Made by a program: the position numbers and the translations under genes. The notes below the pieces were generated by a model. That model saw nothing but the letters and a program-made list of their open reading frames with translations, was not told the origin of the DNA and did not search any database. A stretch of 64,000 nucleotides of DNA from the IMG/VR virus record IMGVR_UViG_3300037089_000505, positions 1 to 64,000 of that record; one strand, given 5' to 3'. This document shows, piece by piece, positions 23,577 through 32,133 of the stretch (positions are counted from its first letter, which is position 1; each line of letters begins with the position of its first letter). The stretch is from a virus.

Positions 23577-23836
23577 CAAAATACGGTGTCTGGTTTGAAA
23601 ATGATACGCTCAATCAATTTTGCATAGACGAATTAGAAGTAGACCCAAAATATAACTCATATAACTTTCAAGGAATTTTCATTAGAAACATATTGGAAAC
23701 TAAACGTATGAAGGAAAACTCAGATCGACCAAAGAAAGGATCAAAAATGGGCTGGGAAAATTATATGAATCTATTTAAGTCAGTAGGAGAGGCAAAGGCT
23801 TTTCTTATCAAAAAGGCTTTTAGAAATGATATTTAA
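23573..23836 (+). CDS. Mini-protein, FxIDK subgroup (array)
   Basis: 87 aa, ATGA overlap. TKYGVWFENDTLNQFCIDEL at the start and AFLIKKAFRNDI at the end. Close relative of the preceding gene. Confidence 0.55.
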   Translation: MTKYGVWFENDTLNQFCIDELEVDPKYNSYNFQGIFIRNILETKRMKENSDRPKKGSKMGWENYMNLFKSVGEAKAFLIKKAFRNDI

Positions 23837-24113
23837 AAAACCGTATTCACAATACAGTGGTAAGTGGTATAAGAGGACTGATGTAGAAGAAGATATTGTC
23901 TATTATATAGTAAGCGGCTATGAAGCGAAGGGTCATATATCAGATTGGCCACGACCCTGGAGAATGGTAGTATTAACAAAAGGCCAAGATTATTACTCGT
24001 CTAAAATGACTGTACATATATCACAAAAAGATTTACGCAAATATAATCCGGAAACAAATGATAAGGCAAGAGTACTAAAAACAATATTCGGGGAAGGTTG
24101 GAGAAGTGGATAA
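23826..24113 (+). CDS. GKWY/SH3-like mini-protein (array)
   Basis: 95 aa. FKKPYSQYSGKWYKRTDVEE unites the PYxQY and GKWY boxes in one protein, so the two subgroups are one family. Terminal helix RVLKTIFGEGW. Confidence 0.6.
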   Translation: MIFKKPYSQYSGKWYKRTDVEEDIVYYIVSGYEAKGHISDWPRPWRMVVLTKGQDYYSSKMTVHISQKDLRKYNPETNDKARVLKTIFGEGWRSG

Positions 24114-24645
24114 TAAGAGATCATTAAGAAGAATACCCGCACCTGGAGCTGATGTAAAAAAAATTTTACAACACTTGAAATCTCAGGGAGTTGTTCGAAC
24201 AAACTCTAAAGATGGTGATGCAGCAGCTGAGCAATTGATCAAAGATGGTTACATAAGCGATGAGAATATAGTAACTAGAACAGATCAATTTACCTTACTA
24301 ACTAATTTGATTCATGATGCAAAAATATTAGAAGTAACTAAGCTGATAGACACTGTCCCTAAACACAAAATAGACGATTGGCTTTGGAAACTCGACAGAT
24401 ACAAATACAGGAAATACCCGGCCACATCTATAGCCATAGAAAAGCTAAAAGATAGGAAAGTAGACAAGTTTGCCAAGCTAATTACTTTAATAAGAAATAG
24501 AAGAGAATTGGATATGACAGGCCTAATAGATACAATCCGACGCCAAGAGATAGGTGCTTGGATTGAGAGACTAGAAAAAGGATACAATAGTCTACCTTAT
24601 ACAGCAGTTGCTATTGCAAAATTGAAAAACAGAAGAGGATTCTAA
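24106..24645 (+). CDS. Helical repeat protein inside the array
   Basis: 179 aa from GTG. Two copies of a unit of about 57 residues are seen: ILEVTKLIDTVPKHKIDDWL, then YRKYPATSIAIEKLKDRK, and ELDMTGLIDTIRRQEIGAWI, then YNSLPYTAVAIAKLKNRR. An alpha-helical repeat of this kind usually serves protein binding. Not a GKWY family member. Confidence 0.55.
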   Translation: MDNKRSLRRIPAPGADVKKILQHLKSQGVVRTNSKDGDAAAEQLIKDGYISDENIVTRTDQFTLLTNLIHDAKILEVTKLIDTVPKHKIDDWLWKLDRYKYRKYPATSIAIEKLKDRKVDKFAKLITLIRNRRELDMTGLIDTIRRQEIGAWIERLEKGYNSLPYTAVAIAKLKNRRGF

Positions 24646-24894
24646 GTGGGCAAGATTTTTTATGAGCCACCAACAAATAATTACTTTGAAGCTTGGGACC
24701 TTTACAAAAACAATAACAAAGATATACTAAGAATTGCATATGACCCAGAATCGGATAATTTAGATGCTTTAACTCTTCAAGGCGATGCAGAAGAAGAGCC
24801 GGCTAAACCAGCCACTGAGGCACAGCTACAAAAACTTATAAGAATGATCTTTAATGTAAAAAGTATATATAGGGAGCGGGAAGAAGATGAGTAA
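24646..24894 (+). CDS. Mini-protein (array)
   Basis: 82 aa from GTG immediately after the previous stop. YFEAWDLYKNNNKDILRIAY forms the beta part, followed by an acidic Pro/Ala linker and the family helix LIRMIFNVKSIY. The acidic tail is unusual in the array. Confidence 0.5.
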   Translation: MGKIFYEPPTNNYFEAWDLYKNNNKDILRIAYDPESDNLDALTLQGDAEEEPAKPATEAQLQKLIRMIFNVKSIYREREEDE

Positions 24895-25114
24895 TAACAT
24901 GTATGATATTTTGAACGAGTGGGAAGAATTTACAACAGTGAGTGGTAAAATTCCCCATAAACATGGTTACAAAGTAGATGATAAAGGTGATGGTAAAACT
25001 ACCAACACAATTAGTGAAGGTGAAAAAAAATCACCCAAACATATTCATGAAATAAAAATGTGGAAGGCATTAGCTGTGGGTGGCGATAACCACACTCATC
25101 AAATAAAAATATGA
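24887..25114 (+). CDS. His-rich small protein
   Basis: 75 aa. HKHGYKVDDKGDGKT, then HIHEIKMW and NHTHQI repeat an HxH pattern typical of metal-binding trimeric phage structural motifs. The N-terminal YDILNEWEEF has an L-x-E site. Not a GKWY family member. Confidence 0.5.
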   Translation: MSNNMYDILNEWEEFTTVSGKIPHKHGYKVDDKGDGKTTNTISEGEKKSPKHIHEIKMWKALAVGGDNHTHQIKI

Positions 25115-25368
25115 CGATGTATTACTACAGCAAAGACCAACCCGGAAAGTATGTAGAACTAACTTGGGTAATGTATAAACCTAATGGAAGTTCTTTGTGG
25201 GTAAGAGTTAACTACGCGACCTACAATTTAGTTTATACTTGGGTGAATGTGTCTACTGAAAAGCCTGATATGGACAAGATGACTGAAATTGAAGCCAGAA
25301 AACTAATGAAACTGATATTTAAGATTAAAAAATTAAAGCAGCGGGAAATCAAGAAATATGAAAGTTGA
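25111..25368 (+). CDS. Mini-protein (array)
   Basis: 85 aa, ATGA overlap. PGKYVELTWVMYKPNGSSLW, then YTWVNVS, and the C-terminal helix LMKLIFKIKKL. Basic tail. Confidence 0.5.
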   Translation: MTMYYYSKDQPGKYVELTWVMYKPNGSSLWVRVNYATYNLVYTWVNVSTEKPDMDKMTEIEARKLMKLIFKIKKLKQREIKKYES

Positions 25369-25579
25369 AGGTAAGTGGTATACACATGAATCAACTAATG
25401 CAATAGCCTTTGCAATAGGTCCAATAAGTTTAATGACTGTAGGTCGCCGATCAATATGGATTTCTGCAATGCAGGAAGATTTTTATAAAGTATGGACCCA
25501 AATTCCTTGGGATAAATCTGGAAGTAAGTATAGTCATCATTTAATTAAGAAAACATTCATAGCAAAGATAATTATATGA
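25358..25579 (+). CDS. GKWY/SH3-like mini-protein (array)
   Basis: 73 aa, the shortest full member: VEGKWYTHESTNAIAF at the start and HHLIKKTFIAKIII at the end. It is a good minimal definition of the family. Confidence 0.6.
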   Translation: MKVEGKWYTHESTNAIAFAIGPISLMTVGRRSIWISAMQEDFYKVWTQIPWDKSGSKYSHHLIKKTFIAKIII

Positions 25580-25836
25580 ACTTTGAAGAAATTAGAGCCG
25601 GTCAAATTATTGAGCACAATAAAACTTATTATACAGAGTGGTTGTTCGTATTAGAAAGAAAAAAGAATTTGATTTGGACTTTGAAAGATACAGGTGATGA
25701 CATAATAGAACGTGTAATAATTAGTAAATTAGTTTGGGATGAAGATCATAGAAGTGATGAAATTTTGGGTAATAAAGAAGAAGCCAGCGAAAGAAGAAAA
25801 GACTATATCGTTTTTATGTGGAATAGTCGACTATGA
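25576..25836 (+). CDS. Mini-protein, RxGQI subgroup (array)
   Basis: 86 aa, ATGA overlap. FEEIRAGQIIEHNKTYYTEW closely matches the member at 22998, and RRKDYIVFMWNSRL closes it. Confidence 0.6.
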   Translation: MNFEEIRAGQIIEHNKTYYTEWLFVLERKKNLIWTLKDTGDDIIERVIISKLVWDEDHRSDEILGNKEEASERRKDYIVFMWNSRL

Positions 25837-26128
25837 ATTATGAGGGTAAGTGGTATTCTAATTTACTAGGTAAGCCAGAAGAACTATCTTTTGTATTAAG
25901 GGCCGTTCCTGGTAAGGCGCAACCTCACCCGCCGAACGCGGCGCTAAAGAAGATTGGATCAATTTAGAAATGTTATATCTTACTAGAAAATATGTAGCGA
26001 TAACAAAACAGGTAATCGTTGAAAAATTTCTATTGAGACCATTAAAGGGCTATGAAATTGATCGGCCCAAGCAGATGCTCATAATCAAGCTTTTCAACAA
26101 ACTAGAATTGAATAGAATGTATTTTTAA
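25833..26128 (+). pseudogene. Frameshifted GKWY mini-gene at the right end of the array
   Basis: The ATGA-coupled frame starts MNYEGKWYSNLLGKPEEL and stops at 25967 after 44 codons. Another frame, open from about 25950, continues EDWINLEMLYLTRKYVAI and ends MLIIKLFNKLEL, the family helix, at 26128. A single frameshift within the GC-rich stretch around 25915-25950 explains both. It is therefore a broken member, or two fragments, next to the right-hand endonuclease. Confidence 0.6.
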
Positions 26129-26138
26129 TGGAGAAAAT

Positions 26139-26861
26139 ATGAAGCTATGTAGGACCTGCAACAAAGAGTTACCGAAAAACAGAAAACTCTATTGCTCTAA
26201 TAACTGCAAACGGCATGAGCGCAAAGAGTTATTATGTAAAGTCTGTGGTAAATCTATTCCCATAAAAAGAAAACGAAGAACAACTTTTTGTTCTGAGGAA
26301 TGTCATCAAAAATCTTGTAGAGGCCCTGGCAATCCCATGTATGGTAAGGCAAGCGCTATGAAAGGGAAACCTGGTGCAATGCTTGGCAAGAAACATAAAA
26401 TTAGCACTATTGATAAAATGAGTTTAACGCGCAAAAAACAATGGAGTGATGCTGAATTTAGAAAAGTTATGATAGATAAATTAGCAAAGGGTAGGGGCAA
26501 CTCTAGACCAGAGTTAAAAGTTAAAGAAATTTTAGATAATTTGGGTATAACCTATAAAAGAGAAAAGCTTGAGAAAAAGTATCTATATGATTTTTACATT
26601 CCAATTAAAAATATATACATAGAAGTTAATGGCGATTTTTGGCACGCCAATCCTAACAAATACATGGCTGACTCTGAGTTGTCCTTTCCGGGCTACGGTA
26701 AAATAAAAGCTAAACACCTTTGGGACAAAGATAAAAAGAAAAGAGAATATGTAGAAGGTTTAGGCGCCAAGTATGTTTGCATTTGGGAATCAGAGTTGAA
26801 AGACAAAGATGCGAACATACTATTAACAGAGAGGTTAAATCATGCCGGATTTTCCATTTGA
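26139..26861 (+). CDS. Homing endonuclease with NUMOD3 motifs and Vsr-like domain
   Basis: 240 aa. Two N-terminal zinc-finger motifs (CRTCNKEL and CKVCGKSI with following CS/CSEEC) are followed by NUMOD3-type DNA-binding segments (GNPMYGKAS, GAMLGKKHK). A C-terminal Vsr/EDxHD-like nuclease domain follows: YLYDFYIP, IYIEVNGDFWHANP and YVCIWESEL. This architecture is known from phage free-standing homing endonucleases. It marks the right edge of the island, next to the gp14-like gene. Confidence 0.8.
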   Translation: MKLCRTCNKELPKNRKLYCSNNCKRHERKELLCKVCGKSIPIKRKRRTTFCSEECHQKSCRGPGNPMYGKASAMKGKPGAMLGKKHKISTIDKMSLTRKKQWSDAEFRKVMIDKLAKGRGNSRPELKVKEILDNLGITYKREKLEKKYLYDFYIPIKNIYIEVNGDFWHANPNKYMADSELSFPGYGKIKAKHLWDKDKKKREYVEGLGAKYVCIWESELKDKDANILLTERLNHAGFSI

Positions 26862-27390
26862 ACTATATGACCCAGAGAATAATTTTGAATTAGAGTTATT
26901 TGATCTTGTGGATCAGGAAAGAATGGCAATTCAAGGTTCACCTCTTTTTATTTGGGCATTTGATTTAGCAGCAACTAGGCTATCTAACGACGAAGCAGAA
27001 ATTGGGATTCCTGATGAGGGCTTAGATTTGAATACTTTATACGGCGAAGCTTTACCCGAGCACATGGTTTTCCACGGACCTTTTGGTCCCATCAAAGGCG
27101 CTTATATAACTCCTACGTGGACACAAGATTTAATGGCGTTCGGTATTACAGAGCCAGAGGAGATAAACATAAAATTCAACAAGAATCAACTCATCACATT
27201 ACTAGGTCGACCTTTCATCCGCGGTGATGTCCTTAGAACTTTCCATTTGAAGTATTATATAGTAGAAGACACTTATGTAACAGAAGAAACAGTCTTGTGG
27301 AACTACATTCACTTGAATGTCATAGCTAGAAAAGTAGATCAGACGCAATTGAATCTAACTTCGGTTCCGTCCAATGCAGCAGCAGAATAA
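26842..27390 (+). CDS. Neck protein, T4 gp14-like
   Basis: 182 aa, overlapping the endonuclease by 20 nt. Position (between gp13-like and gp15-like genes), length and the pattern of a short acidic N-terminus followed by beta-rich segments (HGPFGPIKGAYITPTW, and IKFNKNQLITLLGRPF) suit a T4-like neck protein. The assignment rests partly on synteny. Confidence 0.55.
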   Translation: MPDFPFELYDPENNFELELFDLVDQERMAIQGSPLFIWAFDLAATRLSNDEAEIGIPDEGLDLNTLYGEALPEHMVFHGPFGPIKGAYITPTWTQDLMAFGITEPEEINIKFNKNQLITLLGRPFIRGDVLRTFHLKYYIVEDTYVTEETVLWNYIHLNVIARKVDQTQLNLTSVPSNAAAE

Positions 27391-27683
27391 TGTTTAAAAT
27401 ATATTGCAGTAGAAGTAAAAGTGGCAGCTTCAGGTGGGCCTATTTGACGAAACGTGTTAATACAAAAGAAGGTTATTACATCAGCTATTTAGCTATCGAA
27501 GGTCCTTTGGTTAAAGCTTCTTTTACTGATATTAATCGGCCCGACCGCTGGAACAGCTGGAATCAAAATCACTTTGAAGATATGTTTGCTCGGCCAGATG
27601 CTTACGGCGGCAGCCTAGAACAGTTGGATATGAAGGATGAAAAGACATTGAAACGCATCGTAAAGAAAATTTGGAAAAAATAA
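27390..27683 (+). CDS. Mini-protein, possible family outlier
   Basis: 97 aa, one-base overlap with the gp14-like gene. FRWAYLTKRVNTKEGYYISY and the terminal TLKRIVKKIWKK resemble the array proteins, here inserted within the neck module. Unknown function. Confidence 0.5.
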   Translation: MFKIYCSRSKSGSFRWAYLTKRVNTKEGYYISYLAIEGPLVKASFTDINRPDRWNSWNQNHFEDMFARPDAYGGSLEQLDMKDEKTLKRIVKKIWKK

Positions 27684-28153
27684 TGGAATACGAAATTAAA
27701 GTAAGACTCACTGGCAAAGCGGATGATTACACAAAACTCAAGCGTAATTTGGGTGAAGCAGTAAATAAGAAAATCTTGCCAGACGTACAAGAATTCTTAA
27801 CTGGGGCTCTACTTTATAGAAACATGAGAGGATTGGGGACTGGCTCAAAAACTAAACCGTTAGATGAATTCAGAGCACAACATGCAGGACTAATTACCTT
27901 GGGGATTCTAGATCATGTGAATAAAAAATATATTGATTTTGGTGATACTCCAGGTGGACAGCCAAAATCTAGCGCAACAGTTACTAAAGGTGGAAGCTCT
28001 CTAATAGTAGATTTCAAATTCACATTAAAAGATTTATCGCCTGACAAAATTGGCATTTCCATTACTCCCCAAAGCATAGTGGCTAAAACATTCAATCCAA
28101 CGTTTATCAACGATATATTTAAGAAAGCCGCCGCAGGCTTGAAAGATAAATAA
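27683..28153 (+). CDS. Hypothetical structural-module protein
   Basis: 156 aa from ATG 27683 (TAATG coupling). A charged helical N-terminus is followed by a Gly/Ser loop and a beta-rich C-terminal part. Lying between gp14- and gp15-like genes, it may be a neck or head-completion protein, but I recognise no family. Confidence 0.6.
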   Translation: MEYEIKVRLTGKADDYTKLKRNLGEAVNKKILPDVQEFLTGALLYRNMRGLGTGSKTKPLDEFRAQHAGLITLGILDHVNKKYIDFGDTPGGQPKSSATVTKGGSSLIVDFKFTLKDLSPDKIGISITPQSIVAKTFNPTFINDIFKKAAAGLKDK

Positions 28154-28154
28154 T

Positions 28155-28913
28155 ATGCAACTTGATTACCCTATTTTTGCTGAATATCACTACTGGCTAA
28201 AGAAGTGGTTTCAATGTTTATTGACATTGCCAAGATTAGATACGCTAAGTATAAAAATTCCCGTAGTATATGCAACTTCGCGGCGCGCATTTGCTTTAGG
28301 CGGATCTGAGCTAGAAGTTGGCAACGAAGGTAAACCGCCTTTGTACGCGCCACCAAATCAGGGCAATAACTGGCTTCCTATTTTAGCTTTTCACATGACT
28401 GGTATGACTCCCGTATTAGGAAAATTTATACCATATGAGCACATTTTATATAGAGCTACTACAAACCCCCCATATTCTTCTAACGGTCAAGTAACTGGTT
28501 ACACAAAACGAAAACCATATCTAACTTTTGAAACTACTTATATAGCTTCTTTATATTGTGCTCTAGTTCAAGATATGGATATTCTAACATGGAAAATAGT
28601 CACAGAATTTAAACCACAAGCTAACTTATGGATTGGTCCACCAGAAACAGTTGGGAATAGAAACGAAGGTGTCTATGCCCAGATGTTACTGGACTCTGTT
28701 ACTGACGCCACTGAATATGAACCGGGTGACATAGGAGAAAGAGTAGTTAGAAAAGATTTTGCTTGGAAGATTACAGAAGCTTATGTTCCTACTTCTATAA
28801 CTGTACTAGACGAGAATATAATAAAAGACGTTTTTATAGACACCTATTATACCGTTCCACCTACTGCTACACAAAGCGGCATTGAGATCGATGTTAACGT
28901 CCCAAAGGGCTGA
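28155..28913 (+). CDS. Tail completion / sheath stabiliser, T4 gp15-like
   Basis: 252 aa (T4 gp15 is 272). SIKIPVVYATSRRAFAL parallels the conserved P-I-x-Y-A segment of gp15, and YLTFETTYIASLYCALVQDM followed by WKIVTEFKPQANLWIGPP parallels the gp15 core. In T4, gp15 caps the tail tube and sheath and joins the head. Synteny with the sheath gene supports this. Confidence 0.65.
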   Translation: MQLDYPIFAEYHYWLKKWFQCLLTLPRLDTLSIKIPVVYATSRRAFALGGSELEVGNEGKPPLYAPPNQGNNWLPILAFHMTGMTPVLGKFIPYEHILYRATTNPPYSSNGQVTGYTKRKPYLTFETTYIASLYCALVQDMDILTWKIVTEFKPQANLWIGPPETVGNRNEGVYAQMLLDSVTDATEYEPGDIGERVVRKDFAWKITEAYVPTSITVLDENIIKDVFIDTYYTVPPTATQSGIEIDVNVPKG

Positions 28914-28953
28914 GAAGAATTTGAATAGGGTTTATTTTTTGCTGTCATACTCA

Positions 28954-28965
28954 CAAGATAATTTC
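28954..28965 (+). promoter_or_regulatory. AAGATAA-type upstream element before the sheath unit
   Basis: CAAGATAATTTC, the same 12 bases as at 48371-48382, preceded by TCATACT. It lies in the 81-nt gap between the gp15-like gene and the small gene before the sheath. Confidence 0.4.
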
Positions 28966-28994
28966 AACAGAAAATTTTGTGAGGGTGTATTGTA

Positions 28995-29177
28995 ATGAAA
29001 TATATAATTAAGAACAAAACTACTACAACTCATGTATTGCTCCTTAATAATTCTACGTATTATTTGCTTGCTAAAGGCAATAAGGACAAAAGAGATATTG
29101 TAGAAGTTGACTCTTTGACGCCCCAACTGAAGAACATGAAAAACATGAAATTTATACAGATAAACAAAGTTGACTAG
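28995..29177 (+). CDS. Hypothetical 60-aa protein
   Basis: GAGGG upstream of the ATG. It is basic and polar with YYLLAKGNKDKRDIVEVDS. Sits directly before the sheath gene, so perhaps a small virion or regulatory protein. Unrecognised. Confidence 0.5.
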   Translation: MKYIIKNKTTTTHVLLLNNSTYYLLAKGNKDKRDIVEVDSLTPQLKNMKNMKFIQINKVD

Positions 29178-29191
29178 CGGAGGATTTTTAA

Positions 29192-32065
29192 ATGGCAAAT
29201 AATTTGCTTTCACCTGGCGTTGCGGTACAAATAATAGATCAAACGACTACAACAGCTCCTATACAAGGTACAGTCGCAGCTGTAGTTGGTTTCGCTGATA
29301 AAGGGCCAGTCAATGTGCCGACATTTGTGCCAGACTTAAATACGTTCACAACTACTTTTGGTAACTCTATACCAGCTTATCCTTATATGGCTATGTTCGC
29401 CTCAAAATTCTTGACGGTGTCTACGGCCTACTTCACAAGAATTGCTCATGAAGTTGAATTCAATTCAATTCAAGGCACTGCAGCACCATCACTGAATTTT
29501 GTAACTGTAAGCCCTGCGGCATTTTGGGTAGACATATCGGGATTACCTATACTTGCCAACAATGGTATATATAGAGTTTTTTGGACAGCTAACGTTGTAT
29601 ACTCTACTATTACAGCTTTAGTAGCAGCTATAAATACAGCCTTCGCAGCAACAAAATTAGCAGACAATGTAACATTTTTGAGTAGCTATTTAACAGCGAC
29701 GACAGATATTACTAATACATTTATTGTTATTGAGTCAACAGCGCTAAATATCAATTTTACTCTTAGACAAGATGGATGGCCCATTGCTTCTATAACTAAC
29801 GTTCTTAAAACTACACCTCCAGGAAGTCTTGGATTTGCGGACGGAGCTAGTACAACTACCAATAGCGATATCTTGGCCTATGCATTAGTAAGAGTACCAG
29901 TAAGTGATGTAGCAGCTACGAACGCTAGCATAACTAGTCCTACGGCGATTTCAGCTCAGAATCTTAATAAGATCAATGCTTTCCCCTACATCGATATTGC
30001 ATATGATGGTGATTCAACTCCTATAACGTTGCCACCTTCAGCGGCCCCAAATCCACCATTCTCAAACACTGTAGTAAGTTTAAGCACCAGCTTAAACATA
30101 GTACCTACAAACGGACAACAAGGAGCCTTCGCTATATTGGGAGCGCTTGCTGCACCAGCAACTTTCAACTGGACGGGCGTACCTGTTACTGGCCCAAATA
30201 TTGCTATTACGCTACAAGGATTCTATAACTTTAACTCGACCGATACAACAACTGAAGTTAATGCGACTTTCACGATTTTCCCTAGTATAAGTTTTATTGC
30301 TGGCACAACGCCTATCTCACAATTAATCATTGCTTTAAACGCAGCTTTACTAGCAACGACTTCAGGTACTGGTGGAGCTTTTACTGGTGGATCTAGCTTA
30401 CAAACATATATTCAATTTTCTACAGTTAACGGCTTCCTATCAATAGGAGCTGGTACAGGGCCCTTATTCAACTTGGGTTCACAATGCTCTGTAGCTATAG
30501 CTGATGGTACAGGCGGAGGATTAATATCAAATCTAGGTTATAACGCTGTTAGCGTACCGCCAAATAATATAGCATTTGGAGTAGATGCTACTTGGACACT
30601 AAGTGATGTGGCTAACAAAATAAACTCTGTTGCAGCTTCTAATAGATTAACTATATTTGCTTCAGCTTCTAACGGATTCCTAAGTATAAGTAGCGACAGA
30701 CTTGGATATACTAGCTTCATACAAATACTAAGTCCATCAAACGTAGTTTTATTTCCAAGTGCCGTACAAACGGTATTGAATTTCGTCCCTACTACAAAAG
30801 CTTTTGGAGTTACAGAAAGCGATTCTGGAGTCTTTAACTTCGTCGCTTTAACGCCTGGAACTGACGGCAACAAAATATCAGTACTGACATACACTAATGT
30901 CAACCCAGTTACTCTAGTCACACAATACTATTTACAGGTATTTTACAATGGCGTCAGCAGAGAAGTTTGGGGTCCAATAAACTGGACTACTTCAACTGAT
31001 CCACAGTTCATTAATACTGTGATCAAGAACTCAGCTTATATAACTGTAGACTTTGGTGAAATAAGTCAGTTTCCAAATCCTATAACTAATCCAGTTCCTA
31101 CACAAGCACCACCCAATGGAACATATAGACTAACTGGTGGTAATAACGGCATACCAGCTGGTGGCGTAATATCTGAATCAGATACTAGTATAGCTGACTC
31201 ATTGGCTATAGTAGCCATAGACGCTTATAACAATCCAGAGGTATACGTAATAGATTTGGCTTTAGCTCCTGGATTTGTAAGTCCTCCAGTCACTTCGGCT
31301 TTACAAGCTTTGGGTGAGGCTAGACAAGATATTCTATGCTTAGTAGATCCACCTGCTTTCTTGAGCTATACTGATATAGTCAACTGGCACAACGGTCTAT
31401 TGAATGGGTCAGTAGATCTAACTTCGAAGTATACGGTAGTAGTTTGGGATTGGCAGAAGGACTTTGACACATTTAATTCTGAATATGTCAACTTACCGCC
31501 TTCAATTTATGAAGCTACAATTATTGCTTCTACCCAAAAGGGCTTTAATCTATGGGAAGCTCCAGCAGGTCCAGTAAGAGGAGTAATCAATTCTATCTCT
31601 TCATATTCTCAACCAACACAGGCTCAAAGAGATGTATTATACAACGACACAGTGCCATCTTGTGTTAACCCAATAGTTCAGTTTCCGTCACAGGGTATAA
31701 TGGTTTATGGTCAAAAGACTACCTATAGAGTGAGCTCAGAACTTACAAGAATTAACGTAGTAAGAACTGTAAACTATGTAAGAAGAAACGTCTCGGCTAT
31801 CGCTAGCAATTATCTATTTGCCCTAGACCAAGCTTCTACATGGGCGGCAATTACACGAGACTTAAATGCGTTTTTAGCTAACGTACAACAGAGAGGTGGT
31901 ATTCAAGCATTCAACGTAATATTTGACAATACTACTAACACACCAAATTTGATATCTCAGAACATAATGTATGGAAAGATCTTTATACAGCCTACTACAG
32001 TAGCTGAACGAATTTATATTGATTTGACTATCCAAAACGCTGGGGCAACAGTAACAGTAGGTTAA
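29192..32065 (+). CDS. Tail sheath protein, T4 gp18-like
   Basis: 957 aa against 659 in T4, so about 300 residues longer. The N-terminus LLSPGVAVQIIDQ and AVVGFADKGPVNVPT, and the C-terminal ITRDLNAFLANVQQRGGIQA followed by GKIFIQPTTVAERIYIDLTI, are the conserved sheath core that polymerises and contracts. The extra length lies in the middle (about residues 90-560), Thr/Ala/Asn-rich beta sequence probably forming outward-facing insertion domains. GGAGG site at about 29179-29183. Confidence 0.9.
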   Translation: MANNLLSPGVAVQIIDQTTTTAPIQGTVAAVVGFADKGPVNVPTFVPDLNTFTTTFGNSIPAYPYMAMFASKFLTVSTAYFTRIAHEVEFNSIQGTAAPSLNFVTVSPAAFWVDISGLPILANNGIYRVFWTANVVYSTITALVAAINTAFAATKLADNVTFLSSYLTATTDITNTFIVIESTALNINFTLRQDGWPIASITNVLKTTPPGSLGFADGASTTTNSDILAYALVRVPVSDVAATNASITSPTAISAQNLNKINAFPYIDIAYDGDSTPITLPPSAAPNPPFSNTVVSLSTSLNIVPTNGQQGAFAILGALAAPATFNWTGVPVTGPNIAITLQGFYNFNSTDTTTEVNATFTIFPSISFIAGTTPISQLIIALNAALLATTSGTGGAFTGGSSLQTYIQFSTVNGFLSIGAGTGPLFNLGSQCSVAIADGTGGGLISNLGYNAVSVPPNNIAFGVDATWTLSDVANKINSVAASNRLTIFASASNGFLSISSDRLGYTSFIQILSPSNVVLFPSAVQTVLNFVPTTKAFGVTESDSGVFNFVALTPGTDGNKISVLTYTNVNPVTLVTQYYLQVFYNGVSREVWGPINWTTSTDPQFINTVIKNSAYITVDFGEISQFPNPITNPVPTQAPPNGTYRLTGGNNGIPAGGVISESDTSIADSLAIVAIDAYNNPEVYVIDLALAPGFVSPPVTSALQALGEARQDILCLVDPPAFLSYTDIVNWHNGLLNGSVDLTSKYTVVVWDWQKDFDTFNSEYVNLPPSIYEATIIASTQKGFNLWEAPAGPVRGVINSISSYSQPTQAQRDVLYNDTVPSCVNPIVQFPSQGIMVYGQKTTYRVSSELTRINVVRTVNYVRRNVSAIASNYLFALDQASTWAAITRDLNAFLANVQQRGGIQAFNVIFDNTTNTPNLISQNIMYGKIFIQPTTVAERIYIDLTIQNAGATVTVG

Positions 32066-32081
32066 AAACTGGAAATTATTA

Positions 32082-32110
32082 TGACGTTTGCTAAGATATT
32101 TACAACGTCA
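32082..32110 (+). promoter_or_regulatory. Inverted repeat between sheath and tube genes
   Basis: TGACGTT (32082-32088) and AACGTCA (32104-32110) form a perfect 7-bp stem with a 15-nt loop and are followed by CGTTTTT. Possible weak terminator, mRNA processing hairpin or operator. Confidence 0.45.
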
Positions 32111-32133
32111 CGTTTTTACGGAGGAACAAACTA

